64,000 bases of DNA from Echinostoma caproni (taxonomy: Eukaryota; Platyhelminthes; Trematoda; Plagiorchiida; Echinostomatidae): contig UZAN01039926.1 of NCBI GenBank assembly GCA_900618425.1, positions 25,995 through 89,994 of the forward strand, written 5' to 3'. The translations under genes were made by a program, and so were the position numbers. Shown in pieces: positions 1 through 12,889 of this stretch (its first letter is position 1; every line of letters begins with the position of its first letter). The notes under the pieces were generated by a model that had not been told where the DNA came from, did not search any database, and saw only the letters and a list, made by a program, of their open reading frames with translations.

Positions 1-64
1 TCTGCCAACAACTCTTCCAGGTTGGAAAGCTCACCAACACCAACATTCGCATCCCGAGCTACAA

Positions 65-540
65 TCATTTCACATCATTTCCAAATATATTCTTCAGCCG
101 TGGATACACCCACGGGCTAGATGTGAATTCAGTTTGGAGCTTAGCCTCGTAGAACCTTTTGTTGATGGCCTTTTTNTGCACAATCTCTACCAAGGTGTCT
201 TCAAATAGTGAAGACATGTACACCGATTCTACCGCCTTAATGACCCTCTTGGGAAACACCTTTGTTCGTGACATCATGGTTTCCACCAGGCACTCCGGGT
301 ATCCATTCTGAATGAAGATATTCCGCACATTCTGGAGCTCTTCAACCAGCATATCCTTTGTGCAAATTTGGTGAAATCATAGTATCTGTTGGACAAACCC
401 GATCAAAAGTGGCGGTATCCATAGAGCCCTTTAGTTTAAGTTCTCGTAATGCGATAGAAAGGGCATTCTCTATTTTGGAAGTCTGATCATTTTCATGGGA
501 CCTTTTTGTGAACTTTGATTCATCAATCAGAATTTTCGTT
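65..540 (-). mobile_element. Penelope-like element remnant, copy B (RT core missing)
   Basis: Read on the minus strand, 540-361 encodes a piece typical of the N-terminal part of Penelope-like reverse transcriptases (IENALSIALRELKLKGS followed by a TFDRVCP block). Immediately after it, 352-65 encodes the post-RT linker that normally precedes the GIY-YIG endonuclease (IFIQNGYP, then YMSSLFEDTLVEIV, FYEAKL and YPRLKNIF). In intact elements several hundred residues of RT palm lie between these parts; here they are missing, so this copy is internally deleted. One unknown base sits at 176. The endonuclease would lie before position 1. Family assignment is from remembered motif order, not from a search. 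The neighbour at 965-1850 is a second copy in the same orientation. Confidence 0.62.
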
Positions 541-964
541 ACTATCTGATGCCGGTTCCCATTTCCTATTTTGTTATGATAATTTCCATGTTCAGTTGTG
601 ATTCTCGTAGTTTCTTGATATGTTGTTCCGTTATTATTCCGTTAGTCAATGATTTGACTATCCGATTTTATTAACATGTGTTCACTTGTTTAGCCAATAG
701 AAACTGTTTGTCCGGTCCTAGCTACAGTAGAAGTAGTCGGCATTCGTCTCCACAACCCTCATTTTTGTGCCCAAAAGCAATTCGTCCATGTACCCAAACT
801 CACATGACCTCATTGTAAACAAGCGGCACGTCATGAAACATCGAAGCAAACGTTAATTGGAGACTATTTATTCAACAAACTGTTGAATACTTTAATCACT
901 TTCCATTTTCCCTTGTAAACTCTTCTGTTACTAGTCATAGGTATATGGTGTTACGGTGGCATGA
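541..964. other. Unassigned spacer between the two Penelope-like copies
   Basis: AT-rich sequence with no open frame or motif I could assign. By position it may contain terminal sequence of copy A or of the repeat unit shared by both copies, but nothing readable supports that. Confidence 0.3.
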
Positions 965-1850
965 TTAAGACACTGAAAATGAGCATGTCTGGCTATTTGG
1001 GTTTTCATTATGCGCTCCGTGGGACTGTTTACCTACAATCACATAGGTAGTCAGTTGTTCGATCGAAAGAGTGAAGAGAGATGTAGCATCCACCAAAAAT
1101 ATGTGACGGTCTTTGATATTTAAGTCACTTAAAGCGTCAATTAGACTGAATGTACCACCAACGCTATGGCGACTGATCGTCATTCTCACCGGTTCTATGA
1201 ATCGAGCCAACCATTTAGCCAAAGCTAAAGAGAGTTACACATCTACAGGATTGACCGGCGGGGAACTTTACTTTCATGTACTTACGGAAGCCCATACGAT
1301 CGTAGAATTGTAGTCCCTTTTGGACGAACCCATTCAAACGTGGCGATACCTATAGAGCCCTTTTGTTTTGGCAATATTGATGTCGTAGAAAGGACCTTTT
1401 ATAATCGAGGTGTCTTGTGGTTTTCTCGCTTCCGCTTATAACCAAAATAAGGGACACGATTCTGGTAACGGAGCACAAAAATTTTCCAATTTGATCTCCA
1501 TATCCAATTGCTTGGATTTTCTCTCCGAGCAGCAGAACTTTAGCCCCAATTTTAACACTGCCATCGACGTCTTGTCTAAATTTATATCAAGAAACTTATG
1601 AAAGAATCTATCTGGATTTGTTGGGAAACCGCTGGCCGGTTTTAAGGGATTCCGGCGTTTCATTCAGAACAACATGCTTAGGCTGTATTTGTTTGTGCAC
1701 AGTCGATTGAATGTAATCCTCAATTATTCGTCTTTCACACAGAAAGGTTTTAAGCACAGGCGATGAAATCATCAGGCTTCTCTCGGACTTTATGCTACAG
1801 ATTCGCACAGTATCACGTGCGTTGGACGCTTGGGGATTCAGAAGCAAAAC
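965..1850 (-). mobile_element. Penelope-like element remnant, copy A (N-terminus to RT motif A)
   Basis: On the minus strand this stretch reads, in broken frames, an N-terminal block (VLKLGLKFCCSERKSKQLD, about 1590-1480), then TKGSIGIATF and SYGLP (about 1390-1290), then ALAKWLARFIEPVR, SRHSVGGTFSLIDAL and a VDATSLFT block ending near 965. The last block matches RT motif A, with the first catalytic Asp kept. The motif order matches Penelope-like RTs. The reading then runs into non-homologous sequence where the NVP continuation is expected, so the palm is cut after motif A. Several stops and frame changes make it a pseudogene. Part of it (about 1300-1420) is a diverged duplicate of 361-480, which is what shows that two copies lie in tandem. 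Confidence 0.65.
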
Positions 1851-2089
1851 GTTATCAATGAGAATACGAATAGGCCAGCACTATTTCGGATTATTGTCTA
1901 CAACTCGTGACGTGAGTCTTCTTCCGGTCGTTATACGGTGAATGAATTAACGGGGTCAAGTGTTTTAAGTTATCGATCATACCGATTTCAACGCAGGTAT
2001 ATCATATTGTATTATGTATATCTCTGTGATTTTAATTAACAACAGCAAGCCCGCGTATAATCTTGCTCATTTCAGAGATTTTACTCTAT

Positions 2090-2175
2090 TCACGAGAATT
2101 TGGATAAGTGGTTTGGGTTGCTATCATACGGACACGAGAGTTGAGGGTTCGAATCCTACCGGTAAAAACCTAACG
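2090..2175 (+). repeat. tRNA-like sequence with an exact B box
   Basis: An exact RNA polymerase III B box (GGTTCGAATCC) is present at about 2152-2162, preceded by tRNA-like sequence (GTGGTTTGGGTTGC). I cannot fold a complete cloverleaf, so this is more likely a tRNA-derived repeat fragment than a functional tRNA. Confidence 0.35.
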
Positions 2176-5100
2176 TTCCCCTTTCCAAGTGTTTATAGGC
2201 GGCCTTTAAACTACCACGTCTTATCCCCTTTCTTTAGATTTATTTTCTGCATCCGTTATAATTATTGATATAATTGTAATTATCATTATGAAAATATGAC
2301 CGATATAATTTAGTATTCAAAAGGAAATGACCAATCCCATTCGACTCCGTAATAGTCAATAGATTTTTAACATTGAACACATTGAAATGGCAGTAGCGCA
2401 AGAACGCTTTCAAATTATCATAAGTGTCCCTCAGATTGATCATGAGTTATCATCTTACACAGACAAACCGATTACCGGGAGACCGAATGGGATCAATTAA
2501 CCGAAAATGTAAAACTTTTATATCACAGGGATAGATTGATAGGAATAGGAGATAGGTGAGACAAAACTGAGAAGACGTTTCCCGAGGTTATCAAGTTGAG
2601 AATTTCGCTGGAAAATTAGACTTGATCGAAGAGCTAAATCTAGCATGGCTCGATCTCTTACATGCTTGTAATCCATTGTGGAATACTCATTGCGGATTTT
2701 GTATTGTTCGCCAAACACAGGTAGCAGAAAAATTATCTCACCGAATGAAAATTTGCGGCACACATTTCATGGAAGTTAGAACTGACCGGAAATAATTACA
2801 TACCAAACTACAGTTATTCGGATGTGACTTGATGCAATCAAAGAGCCTGGGCGTGATTGGCTATCAAACGTTTTCTTCAATTATCAGTGAGCTTGGAAGG
2901 CTGATATGACGGGGAAAATCCAGACCTGCATCAGTTGCCAAAAAAAGGCTGGCTATTTCTTGAATTCCTATAATGATCGCTGCCGGAATTTACATCGCAT
3001 GCATCACGATTAATCGCTGACATGGTGTATGCAATGTTTTCCCTTATGTCCAACTTGTGGCGAATGTACAACGCTCCTACATAGCGAGACACTTTGTTTC
3101 CAAACACATCTCTTTTGTAACGTCTGGTACTCTACTTCATTTATGCTGTTTAACAGGCTTGCTCAATAACCCCTCCCCCTGCTCGTGTGCTCGAAGTTGC
3201 AAAACCCGGCGGGTCGCATTCATTCCTTAACCGTACCCCCTTTGATCTATCCACCCCCCCTGCTTCGTTGGTCAAGTTCAGGCATCACGACAGTTATGTT
3301 ACGCATCGACCGGTTTATACACCAGTCACCGGAGTAGTTAAATATGCATAACATTCGGTAATCAATGCCAGAGCAACAAAGCCTAAGTCAAATAGATTGC
3401 CGAATGGGGATTTTCAAACCTCTGCACAACTGCAACTACTCAAATTATGCATCGTCATCAGCGAAATGCAATCGTGTCCAACTATTCTACATCTCACAGA
3501 TAGGCAATAAACGAATTCCCAGTGGGGCTGGAACCCACATATCGGAGAACGGAAAAAGAGTCTACATAAAATGATGTGCTTCTCAAACAAATACAAATGA
3601 ATAGTTGACCGAAATCTAACGTTCTACACAGAAAGGAATTGTTATTTTATTTCACCAAACAACTCATGCCTCGTTCATAAGACAAAACACAAACAGCAGG
3701 ACATTCTCATCAGACCGATAGCGCATCGCGTTCCGTGGATTTGCATCTTGTGGCCTGTGCATACACAATTCTACAGATTCCCGTTGTTGAGCGAGGGGTA
3801 TGGCGTACTTTTTTCACTACTCAACTCTGCTCATTGTAAATGTATTTGTATGATGAAAGAGGAACAGAAAATGTTTACGCCCGCGTGGTGTGAACCAATC
3901 CGTGAGATACTCTTGGCAGTTGCAATCCGAATTCAGCTTGGTATTTCGGTTCACGCATTCCAGTGCATAGTTGTTCACTCCGAACGACTTAGTTAAACTG
4001 ATGCACGTTGGATCCGCGTGTGAAACTCAAACGATCGCTGAAGTATTTGGTTCCGACTTCATCACACAATCGAAAGAATGATGTAACACGTGTGATATCC
4101 ACTTGGTTACACCGGACTCCAGAAGATGGCACCATAAATGGAATTGAACGGTTAATTAGCAAATCATCTATCATCAAGCAATAATTCAACAATTCACGTC
4201 CCCCCCGCTTTGAGCACGTATTACATTTCCAACCCCTTATAATGTATGTTCAGGTCAACTGATCCCTTTTACAGTGATGGTTGCAAATATGATTTTCATA
4301 GTCGGAGACATGCTCAGCCTCATCGGTCAGTGAGGAAGGATTTTATATTTTGTCAGATCAGATCTAGTGTCCCATATCAACCATGAGTGTGAGAAAAATT
4401 GAACTTTACAAAAAAGAAATGCAAATAAAAATTAGTTCGTGTGACAAACTCCATTCAGACTGTTATGTCTATGGTCAATGTTACCGAATTTAAGCTTGTT
4501 GTTTGTTTAATTTGAAGTTTGTTTGAACATTCCAATAAATCACGGTTTGTTCAAAATGATTTTATACTATGAATTCGATTGGTGTGCAAATATATGTATT
4601 CCAAGGCACCTTCGATGATTGACTCCTTGGTGTTTGAGCGGTATGATTCGAATCAATAATTGCCAATGTTTATCGAAATCAAAGGGAATCGAACGCTGGG
4701 TCAAGGGTCTAGGTATTCTCTCGAAGTCAGGCATTCCGTAATGAGTAGTTAACTGATTTTGAACAACAGAAAACGTTTTCCTCAATCGTTCTTCCTGATT
4801 GTTTGCAGTGATGCAATTCTGTTTTTGTGTTGGGAAACAAGGTTTTTCTGATAATATCCTTGATGTGAATACTGAAATAGAGATGATATTTCCGTGCACA
4901 CATCGAGCGCCTCAAAACAGTACCCGTCTTATTGCTGCTGTTCAAATACAGCGAGTAAGTGTTGTTCAGCGTGGCCTTTTCACAGGGGATCAATGGCGAG
5001 TTGAGAAACCGTGCGATACGCCGTGACATGGAGGCTATCAGCCACATCAGCGAGTAATTCAACAGTTGTCACGGGCATCACGTTCAACAGTTGACTAATT

Positions 5101-7506
5101 GATATCCATTTGCGTTCGTGGCCAGTCTGTTCGAGTTACGTGAACGGTATTCACACACAATCAGAGTGTGGGCGTTGCTTACCTGTACTGTAGTATTTTG
5201 TGTACTAATGGATTCGCTGGTTTTGATCACTTCCAATCAGTTTCAATGTTATTAAAGCTATTGGTTCGGGATGCACGATCTGGATAAACGTTCATCTATA
5301 GTGATTGCGAACATGCTTAATTGAGTTTATCATTATATGCGAGCATATGTGTGGTGAGTTCGGTTCACTGAATATCCGATTATACGGCCGATATTCAGAC
5401 TGCTGCAATTGAAGAAACTTAACTTGATGGGTTCCGTTTACAGGTTTCATGCAACATGATCTTCAAGCCATTGCTAAATTATCCATAACCAATTGACTCG
5501 ACGCTACTCAATGTTACTGAGCAAGTCACTTTCCAGTTGAAATCCGCTCCAACTTTGAAACAACAATTGGTTTATCATTCTACTTTCTAATCTGCATTAG
5601 TATCCTACAGAGTGTTAGTTGTTCAAACAGCTATGTGTAGCAGTTTCATTACGTGGCCATAAATGAATCAGATTGTGGGTGGCCGTCAGCATGGATATTG
5701 TGATCTGGACACGATTATCTAAGGAGCCATAACCGAGTTGAATCAACGCGTATCCACGTGTGCAGCTTATGCACACTTGCACTGTGGTATATTTGGACAG
5801 CCTGAATCAGGATGCTCGCTTTGCACCAATGTCATGCATTGTTTAAACCCATAAATGATCCGGGATAAAATATTTCTAGCATTTCTATAACAAGATTTGT
5901 CCGAATTTCAATCCATGTAAACCATCCATGTGGGGAGTAATCCTCGTATGATAACCAGATTGTTCCCAAGGGGAGATATAAAACGGCCGTAATTCCGTGG
6001 GTGTTTAGTATCCCAGTGAATCAATAATCTCGGCTTTCAATCCATAATCCTTAAAAGTAAAATTACTAGTGTTATTAGCCTTTGATCTTTCAACGATTCA
6101 CTAAAATTCAACTATCTCAGGAATACTCTGAGCCCGATTTAACAAGCTCGTATGTTGCAATGTGTGTTCGCTCGGATTTTTCGCATTCAACGTTTTAGGC
6201 GGCAAAAGTCGTGGTTGCTTTTGTAACTGAGGATGCAACCTATCGTGGTCGGTTTTCGGTTAACTGTGGTCTCTGTTCTTCCGTTTGGTTCGCCCATGAG
6301 AAGGACATCGAGGAATAAAAAATGTGAATCTATCTCTTCCGTTCTTGTGAACTGGATCGCAGGCATTGCCTATTGTTGATTTTTTGGAACTGGCCTACTG
6401 TAAACGCTCCCAGTATGATGAATGTGTTTTCATCCGATTGCATTCACGGACGACAATGTTAATAATCTTGGTTTCAAATTACTGCATGACTGCATCTGCC
6501 TGAGTGTGTTAAACCCATAGAATTTTCGCCGGTATACCCTTTCGTGGAATTGGAAGTGTATTTCATAACAGAGCTCGACAGGTTTCACAAGTTCGTCTAT
6601 CGTGCTGTAGCCTACAAGTGACCAGTATGTTTGTTGCGCGTGTCTTTGGCCGGATTGATGGTTTGAACGATAGATTGACAGATTCTGTCAGCTAGTGGAC
6701 ACGCACACGCACGCACTCACGCCATACGGACTGACTCCACTATATTATCGATCGGCTCCAGCCAGTGGGATATTACCATTGAACTGTCTTCGCATATTGA
6801 TTCGTTGACTGTTAGAATGCCGACTTGACGGTATACGGACGTTGTGTACCACATGAGCCAATTGTTGGCCCGCCTGCTTGCCTTCCTCCGTGTTGATTCT
6901 ACTTGGTCATCGGTTTATAAACCGGCCACATGTGTACCCTCTACAATAAACGTATTGCTCGATTTACTGTTTGCTTATTCACTGACTTGAACAGCGATAT
7001 AACACATAGATAGCGTCATTTTAGATTGCACATTTCGGGCATTTTCCAAAAATTGCGTCGAGTACTTTCCATCTTCCCCAAACTGTCGCCTCATTCCTTT
7101 TCCGCGCTTATTCGTAATCGTCCACGCCTATGCTTTGCGGTTGCCTGCGTTCGTTTGTCGGTCAGTCGCGCCTCATTTGACTTTGCTGAGCAACTACCTG
7201 CCCTGGGAAGATGTCTTATTCCACTGTTCAGCTTTCTCTGTAAAAACCGACAGTTCACATGCATCGACAGTCATACTTGGGCGCTGATCCTATAGCACTC
7301 AACCCTTGGAAATTCTGTTCCTTTTGAATGCGTTTAAATGCGGTGGAAAGACATGCAGACAGTGAGGAATTACCGATTTTCGAAGTAGTGAAACCCACAC
7401 CCTAGGTCATCAACATTGTCTGGTACCTGTGAAAATTTGAATGACCTAATCCAAACATTCATCGTCTAGAATTGATTGAACTATTCGCACAATGTGATGA
7501 CCGTCA
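2176..7506. other. Long stretch with no recognisable gene
   Basis: Only short overlapping open frames occur on both strands, the longest about 110 codons at 4567-5062 (minus), with no family resemblance I recognise. A TATAAA near 6915 and an AATAAA near 6947 lie close together, as in some LTRs, but I found no matching terminal partner or primer-binding site. The stretch is mostly unassigned intergenic or intronic DNA. Confidence 0.4.
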
Positions 7507-7576
7507 CCCGTGTAGCTCAGAGATAAGGGTTTAAAGTCCCAATCCGAATGTTCGCGGTTCGAGTCCTGACACGGGG
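7507..7576 (+). repeat. Degenerate tRNA-like unit with 7-bp acceptor stem
   Basis: The ends CCCGTGT (7507-7513) and ACACGGG (7569-7575) are perfectly complementary over 7 bp. An A-box-like TAGCTCAG follows the first arm, and an exact B box (GGTTCGAGTCC) starts at about 7556. The T stem and anticodon stem pair poorly, so this is most likely a tRNA pseudogene or SINE head and not a working tRNA. Confidence 0.4.
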
Positions 7577-8064
7577 ACACAAAAGTACGCACTGTTGTCG
7601 AGTCTCAAACAGAACACAACAGCTATCCAGTGCTCTTTGTCGGTTATCACAAACATTTCCACATAGTACTTTAACAATAACGATCGACTGAAGATGGTTT
7701 GTATGCAGTTTGCATTTCTACTAAACCTGTTGATTTAATACCAAATAAAAGACCGATTGCCACCAATGGTGCCTTTAAAATGAATCATGAGATACAAATG
7801 GTGTTACTGTCTAATCTGTTGAATTTGCAGCCTTCGATCGGGGGTGAAATGTACTATTTTACCACCACCACCCCACCTGCACTTCTGAAATCTACAACTT
7901 TGGCGATTTAATGCGCTTGATCCGTTCACAAAATAAAAAAATAAAAATTTCCGCCGCCTGGTCGTCTGATCAAACACAGACGAGTGCCCATGGATGCACG
8001 CACCCACGCATGCTTGTGCATCTGTTCTTTTGTTCAGCATTTCATACAAAAACGGACACACCGT

Positions 8065-8105
8065 GCAGACAGACAGACAGACAGACAGACAGAGAGACAG
8101 ACAAA
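8065..8105 (+). repeat. (CAGA)n microsatellite
   Basis: About ten CAGA units with one change (GAGAGACAG) near the 3' end. It lies within a short CA-rich region (8145-8175) and creates long artificial open frames in several readings. Confidence 0.9.
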
Positions 8106-8313
8106 CAAATAACAACCGCTCTGATTCCCTTCAAATCAATTGGAACTACACACACGCACACATACACACACCGAGAGTCAGACTAACATTTCAATTCCTT
8201 TCCTTCCGGGGCAAAGTTTTATTTGTTCCCTCGTTTTTCTCTGTGCTCCAGTCCACCTTCTTTGGTTTCAATCCCCGGTCCTCATTACAACCCACCCACT
8301 CACCCCGGAGCAG

Positions 8314-8369
8314 ATCATCATCACCAGCATGATCAGCATCAGCATCATCATCATCATCACCATCATCAC
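8314..8369 (+). repeat. Imperfect (ATC)n microsatellite
   Basis: A run of ATC/CAT/CAC triplets with CAG and GAT interruptions. It gives His- or Met-rich spurious frames on the two strands. Confidence 0.85.
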
Positions 8370-8399
8370 CCAATTCCTAAAGTAGTTTGCGGCGAGCAA

Positions 8400-9670
8400 G
8401 GGGTGAATGTATCTGCACGAACGGGGGCTGCAGTGGGGGTGTGGGGCAGTGGGAGCTTTGAAAAATAAAGCGCGGATGAGGGGTTTGCGGGAGCTAGGCC
8501 AGTTCGTGACTGTGCCTCTCTGCCGGAACCGACATGGTAGAATGGAACTGATCAAAATTGATTAGCTCGCGCTTCGGAACCCGAGAACTTGAATCGGTTC
8601 AGATGAAAGTGATGGTTCAAGCCAAATAAATAAATAAACACAGACACAAAGTACAAGCATGACGGACCCGATTTTTGTACGTCAGACGTCGGGGATAACA
8701 CAGGGGAGCTACTGGATGCTTGCACCCGTTTGGTGGTGCAGTTTGACTATGGATAAACGTGAGGTTCAATGTGAGAACCGAATTGAACTGATTTAAGTTT
8801 GTTCAAAGTAAACTTCACGTTATTTGGGTAATATGAAAAAAACGAATAGTCCATATATTTAGCTGATCAGGATAATGTTTCACTATCGTCTGGATGCAGC
8901 ACCTATTTATTATAAAGTCACATGAGGCAGTTACGCAATTACATCCGTTTATCATCTAACCTACCTGGCCTTTACTCCTACCGATCAGATGCAAAGATAT
9001 CTTGATAATTCATTTGCTAAACCTAGTTTCTAGTCCAAGACATTAGGTTAAACGGTGTAATACTCCTGCGGAGTATTGGCACGGTGAAAATTCTACTTTT
9101 AGAAACGATTCATGTTCAACCGATCGATTGAATTTCGCAGGCATACGTTGTAGGTTAGCCGGAAAAAATAGTGAAATGATGAAGACACCGGTTAGCGAAA
9201 TCCATTCCCAGTACGGCATTATATTACACTTGTACGCATGTATGTGTACGGCGAACGAGTTACAATGAACTTGTGATCAGGGAGAACGCGACAGGTAGGC
9301 AAGTCATCATTGAGTGGACTGGGGATGGGAAAGGGAGAGAGAGTGAGATGCCTCACACGATGTTTTTTTTTATGTAAAATATCTCTCCATGTGTTTCTGT
9401 ACAGCTCTCAAACTATTACAAACAATTCTTTCAGCAAATTAAAGAACGCAGCACGGAATCCCAAATATATTTGCCTTTACTTGCTAAAACAGATCTGCTG
9501 ACAAGTATTTAACCAATGCTTGTGCAGATCAATCAAGTAAATGCATGGAAGTGAACAGACAACTTGTGCGACTGTCTGATTAACCAACAGACTTGATATA
9601 CTGTAGTAGATGCTAAGTTAATAAACCCTCATCGGATGCATTGGCTGCGACTGATAAAGCCACTAATGTA
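8400..9670. other. No recognisable gene
   Basis: Short unrelated open frames only. G-rich sequence at 8425-8460 and purine-rich sequence at 9325-9350 are the only notable composition changes. Confidence 0.35.
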
Positions 9671-9959
9671 GGGGTAGTGGTGGCCCAATGGTTCAGTCGC
9701 TGTAACCAGTGCGCTTTGGACCATATGGTCCGAGGTTCGAGCGCCGCCGAGGTCACCCGACTTTGTTGGTAGGCGGCTCTGCTGCTGTCCGGTTCAATGC
9801 CACGCTTAATCTATCGGGGCCTTATGTGGTTCACCACTCCAAGTCCCGGGGCTTAGGTTGCCGGTTTCCACCACTGAACAGTGGGTCCTCGTGACTATGG
9901 GGCTTATCCCGTCTCCTGCTCATCACACTTAGGTGTGTAATAAAAAATTTAAAAAAAAA
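9671..9959 (+). mobile_element. tRNA-derived SINE with A-rich tail
   Basis: The head carries an A-box-like TGGCCCAATGG at 9681-9691 and a B-box-like GGTTCGAGCGC at 9734-9744, a spacing normal for an internal pol III promoter. The body has short G/C-rich inverted parts (ACCACTCCAAG, TTCCACCACTG). The unit ends in TAATAAAAAATTT plus an A run at 9940-9959, as expected for a SINE copied from an A-tailed RNA. I could not identify clear target-site duplications. Plus orientation follows from the box order and the tail. Confidence 0.68.
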
Positions 9960-10677
9960 CTTGTAATTCACTGGGGTTTAGCGTCATTAACGGCAGCACT
10001 CACTCGATCGCTGCCTTTTTTGAAGCCATCGGTTGCACGTTTCTTGAACCTCAAGTAAACCGAAGTTATACGACCACTCAGATTAGTAACCCTGGTAGGA
10101 TTTGAAAACAGACACACCTATAACTCGATTAAAATCGTCCAAAAATGTTGTCTTTGTTGATTTGTCAATTTAAATCCAACAGAGGTTATATGTCTCTTTG
10201 AACAACGACAAAGATCTCCACATGGTTTGATAAACTAACCTACTCGAAAATTGTCCAACTGCTCAATTGATGAAGCTTTATTTTCCGGAAAACGAATGAT
10301 AACTAAGGAAACGAATTGGACAAAACGAAACGCTATAAAATCGGTGGTTAATTGAAATAAGTACTTTTTGAAGGTGATTGTTTGGCTTAGCTTTTACGGC
10401 GTTTCACATTGACCAGATTTCATTGATCATCTTACGCGTGTATTTCACCTATTGGGATATCGGTAAATCCCAACTGACTGTGGTTACAAAGACTGCATAT
10501 AGCTGACGAGTCTCCCAAAAGAACGGAACATCTGTCCAGTTCTGTTTGTTGGTCGTCACAGAGATTTCGCTGGTATATGAGTGTTTTTAACTGGAGGATA
10601 ATTCATAATATCCCGGTGACTTGGACCCATACATCAGCAATCCTTAGTTTCTGTGAATAAATGACTGCGTAGATTCC
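9960..10677. other. No recognisable gene
   Basis: AT-rich sequence with only short open frames and no motifs I can assign. Confidence 0.35.
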
Positions 10678-10698
10678 ATATATATATATATATATATA
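10678..10698 (+). repeat. (TA)n tract
   Basis: About ten TA units, lying 65 bp before the large CAGT array. Confidence 0.9.
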
Positions 10699-10763
10699 CC
10701 ATGGGGAATACCGTGGAACAATGTATCATGCACTCACGTTGTTGACCGGTCATGCGCTTGGCT

Positions 10764-11075
10764 AGTCAGTCAGTCAGTCAGTCAGTCAGTCAGTCAGTCA
10801 GTCAGTCAGTCAGTCAGTCAGTCGTCAGTCAGTCAGTCATCAGTCAGTGTATCAGTCAGTCAGTCAATCAGTCAGTCAGTCAGTCAGTCAGTCAGTCAGT
10901 CAGTCAGTCAGACAGTCAGTCAGTCAATCAGTCAGTCAGTCAGTCAGTCAGTCAGTCAGTCAGTCAGTCAGTGTCAGTCATTCAGTCAGTCAGTCAGTCA
11001 GTCAGTCAGTCAGTCAGTCAGTCAGTCAGTCAGTAGACATTCAGTCAGTCAGTCAGTCAGTCAGTCAGTCAGTCA

Positions 11076-11135
<60 letters not shown>
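10764..11135 (+). repeat. 372-bp (CAGT)n satellite-like array
   Basis: A tetranucleotide array of CAGT units with scattered slips and substitutions (for example GTCGTCA, ATCAGT, GTGTCA, TAAGTCA). The unit contains no stop on this strand, so it yields long Ser-Val-Gln-rich readings in more than one frame; these are not genes. Confidence 0.95.
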
Positions 11136-12889
11136 CTTTGAAATACAGAGAAAAAAATCGGAAGAAGTCACACCTTTTAAAAGACCAGTAGTAACCGGGA
11201 CAGTAGAAGATTAGTTGCCGTTTTAGCATGTGAAATATCTTTTGTCTATAAAACGACGACGGATCAAGCTGCAACCGTTCAGACTAACACTAAATGCGAC
11301 AATCACACTGAACAGTGCCGACTGATCAAGCTTACTGAATGCGCTTTTACAGTCTAAGAATATCATTTTGACGGTCAGTATACAAATCGATGTATGTTAT
11401 CTTTGACAGAAATTGTACCAACAAGCATAGATAGATTGCCTCAACCAACAGTAGCACATATCTGACCTGCAGAAGATGAAACAGTACTTCCTGAATCCTG
11501 TGGAGGTGGACCAAGTTATTTTGGTCAGTCTCTCAATGTCAGGAATTTCCGCACATATTAAACAGTAATTGTAGAGGTTAGATAGTTGAACCGGAAACAG
11601 TGTCTGCACACAACTTGGATGTCACGGCTAATGGTTCATTTCGACCAAATGCAACATTTAGCTTAGTTTTCTGTATCTATCGGGGAAATTTGCAGAGTTG
11701 GATTATTGATGGTTGGTAGGGTAATGATGATAATATGCAGTTCTCCACATGCTGCGAGAACTGAATTCCCCCAAGTATGTATTTCAATGATTTGTTTCAG
11801 ATTTGATCAACCTGGTAAGCCTCTTGATATGGGTTATCTATCCGTATTTATAGTCTTGTTCTTTCCGTCTGCGCCACACTCTAAGCAACCCTGATGAATA
11901 TCAATTGTTATGGATGAAGACAGGCAGCTCAATGGAGAAACATCGAGAGAGTTAAGAAAACAAAGCTAGTCGTCAAAATGCTCGTAGATGTCCCCGCAGA
12001 TGGCTTCTGATCCCAGAGCAGTGCATAATTGTTGCGATTATCAAAGATCTTTACCTTTCGAAATTCTCCGATGAACATCGACCCTTGATTCATTGCCCTG
12101 TAGGATATTCTCCATATCCTGTACCGGTTAGTCTTCCTGTATACATTGAAAATTGCGTGCTGTTTTTAAAACTAATGTTTTTTTGCACATCAATCAAATG
12201 TGGTGAGTAAATTTACACTGTCAATTTTCCCGGGAACTACAGAAGGAAATGCACTCGGAAATGAGGTTTACAATCAATATGATATAACAAATGAATTTTG
12301 TTCTTCAAGAATTCGTAGATCATGGAATTTGATTCACTCCCGCTGCTTCCCACATAACTGACAACACCTCAGTCTCGTTTCCGTACGTTTGTGAGACGCT
12401 AAACCCAATATAAATTACACTCATTCAGGTGTATAATTCCCTGGGACTGCCTTTGCGTAACCCACAATTCTCGTTGCGTAATGATTCAAATATGCTTATA
12501 CCACTTTCTTCATGTTCTGTCTACTACTTGAGCTATTTTTGCTAACAGAGAACGAGTGTTGCTTGTTCAAGAGAGAGAAGCTAACATTTTTCTCCTACTG
12601 CACTGTCTGAGACCGACTTGCCAAACTGTGCGATGTTTTCGTCGTCTACCACGTTATGTTTTGATATTACGTTTTTGAATTTCGTTCTCACTATATTGAC
12701 ATCATTCACCAAATGGGACATTTTCGACACAACACACGGCTAGTTTGTAATTGTGCTCGTGGGCAATGGGTTTGGCTGCCTTAAAACCGATAAACAGAAG
12801 CCCAAAGACGAATATAATCACAAAGACGGAATAATATGATGGTTGAGCCATCTATTTCAGTCTCCTGAAACTGCGATTGTTGCTACATG
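11136..12889. other. No recognisable gene upstream of the LINE
   Basis: Only short frames occur. The 5' part of the LINE that becomes readable at 12890 may extend back into this stretch, but I could not recognise endonuclease-domain motifs in it. Confidence 0.35.

Noticed and set aside
4567..5062. Overlapping minus-strand frames of about 110 codons
   Set aside because: No recognisable motif in either frame and no splice signals. Probably chance.
6640..7000. Possible solo LTR (TATAAA near 6915, AATAAA near 6947)
   Set aside because: No second copy, no TG...CA ends that could be fixed, no primer-binding site and no flanking duplication seen.
10752..11191. Open frames rich in Ser-Gln-Ser-Val
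   Set aside because: Translations of the CAGT array.
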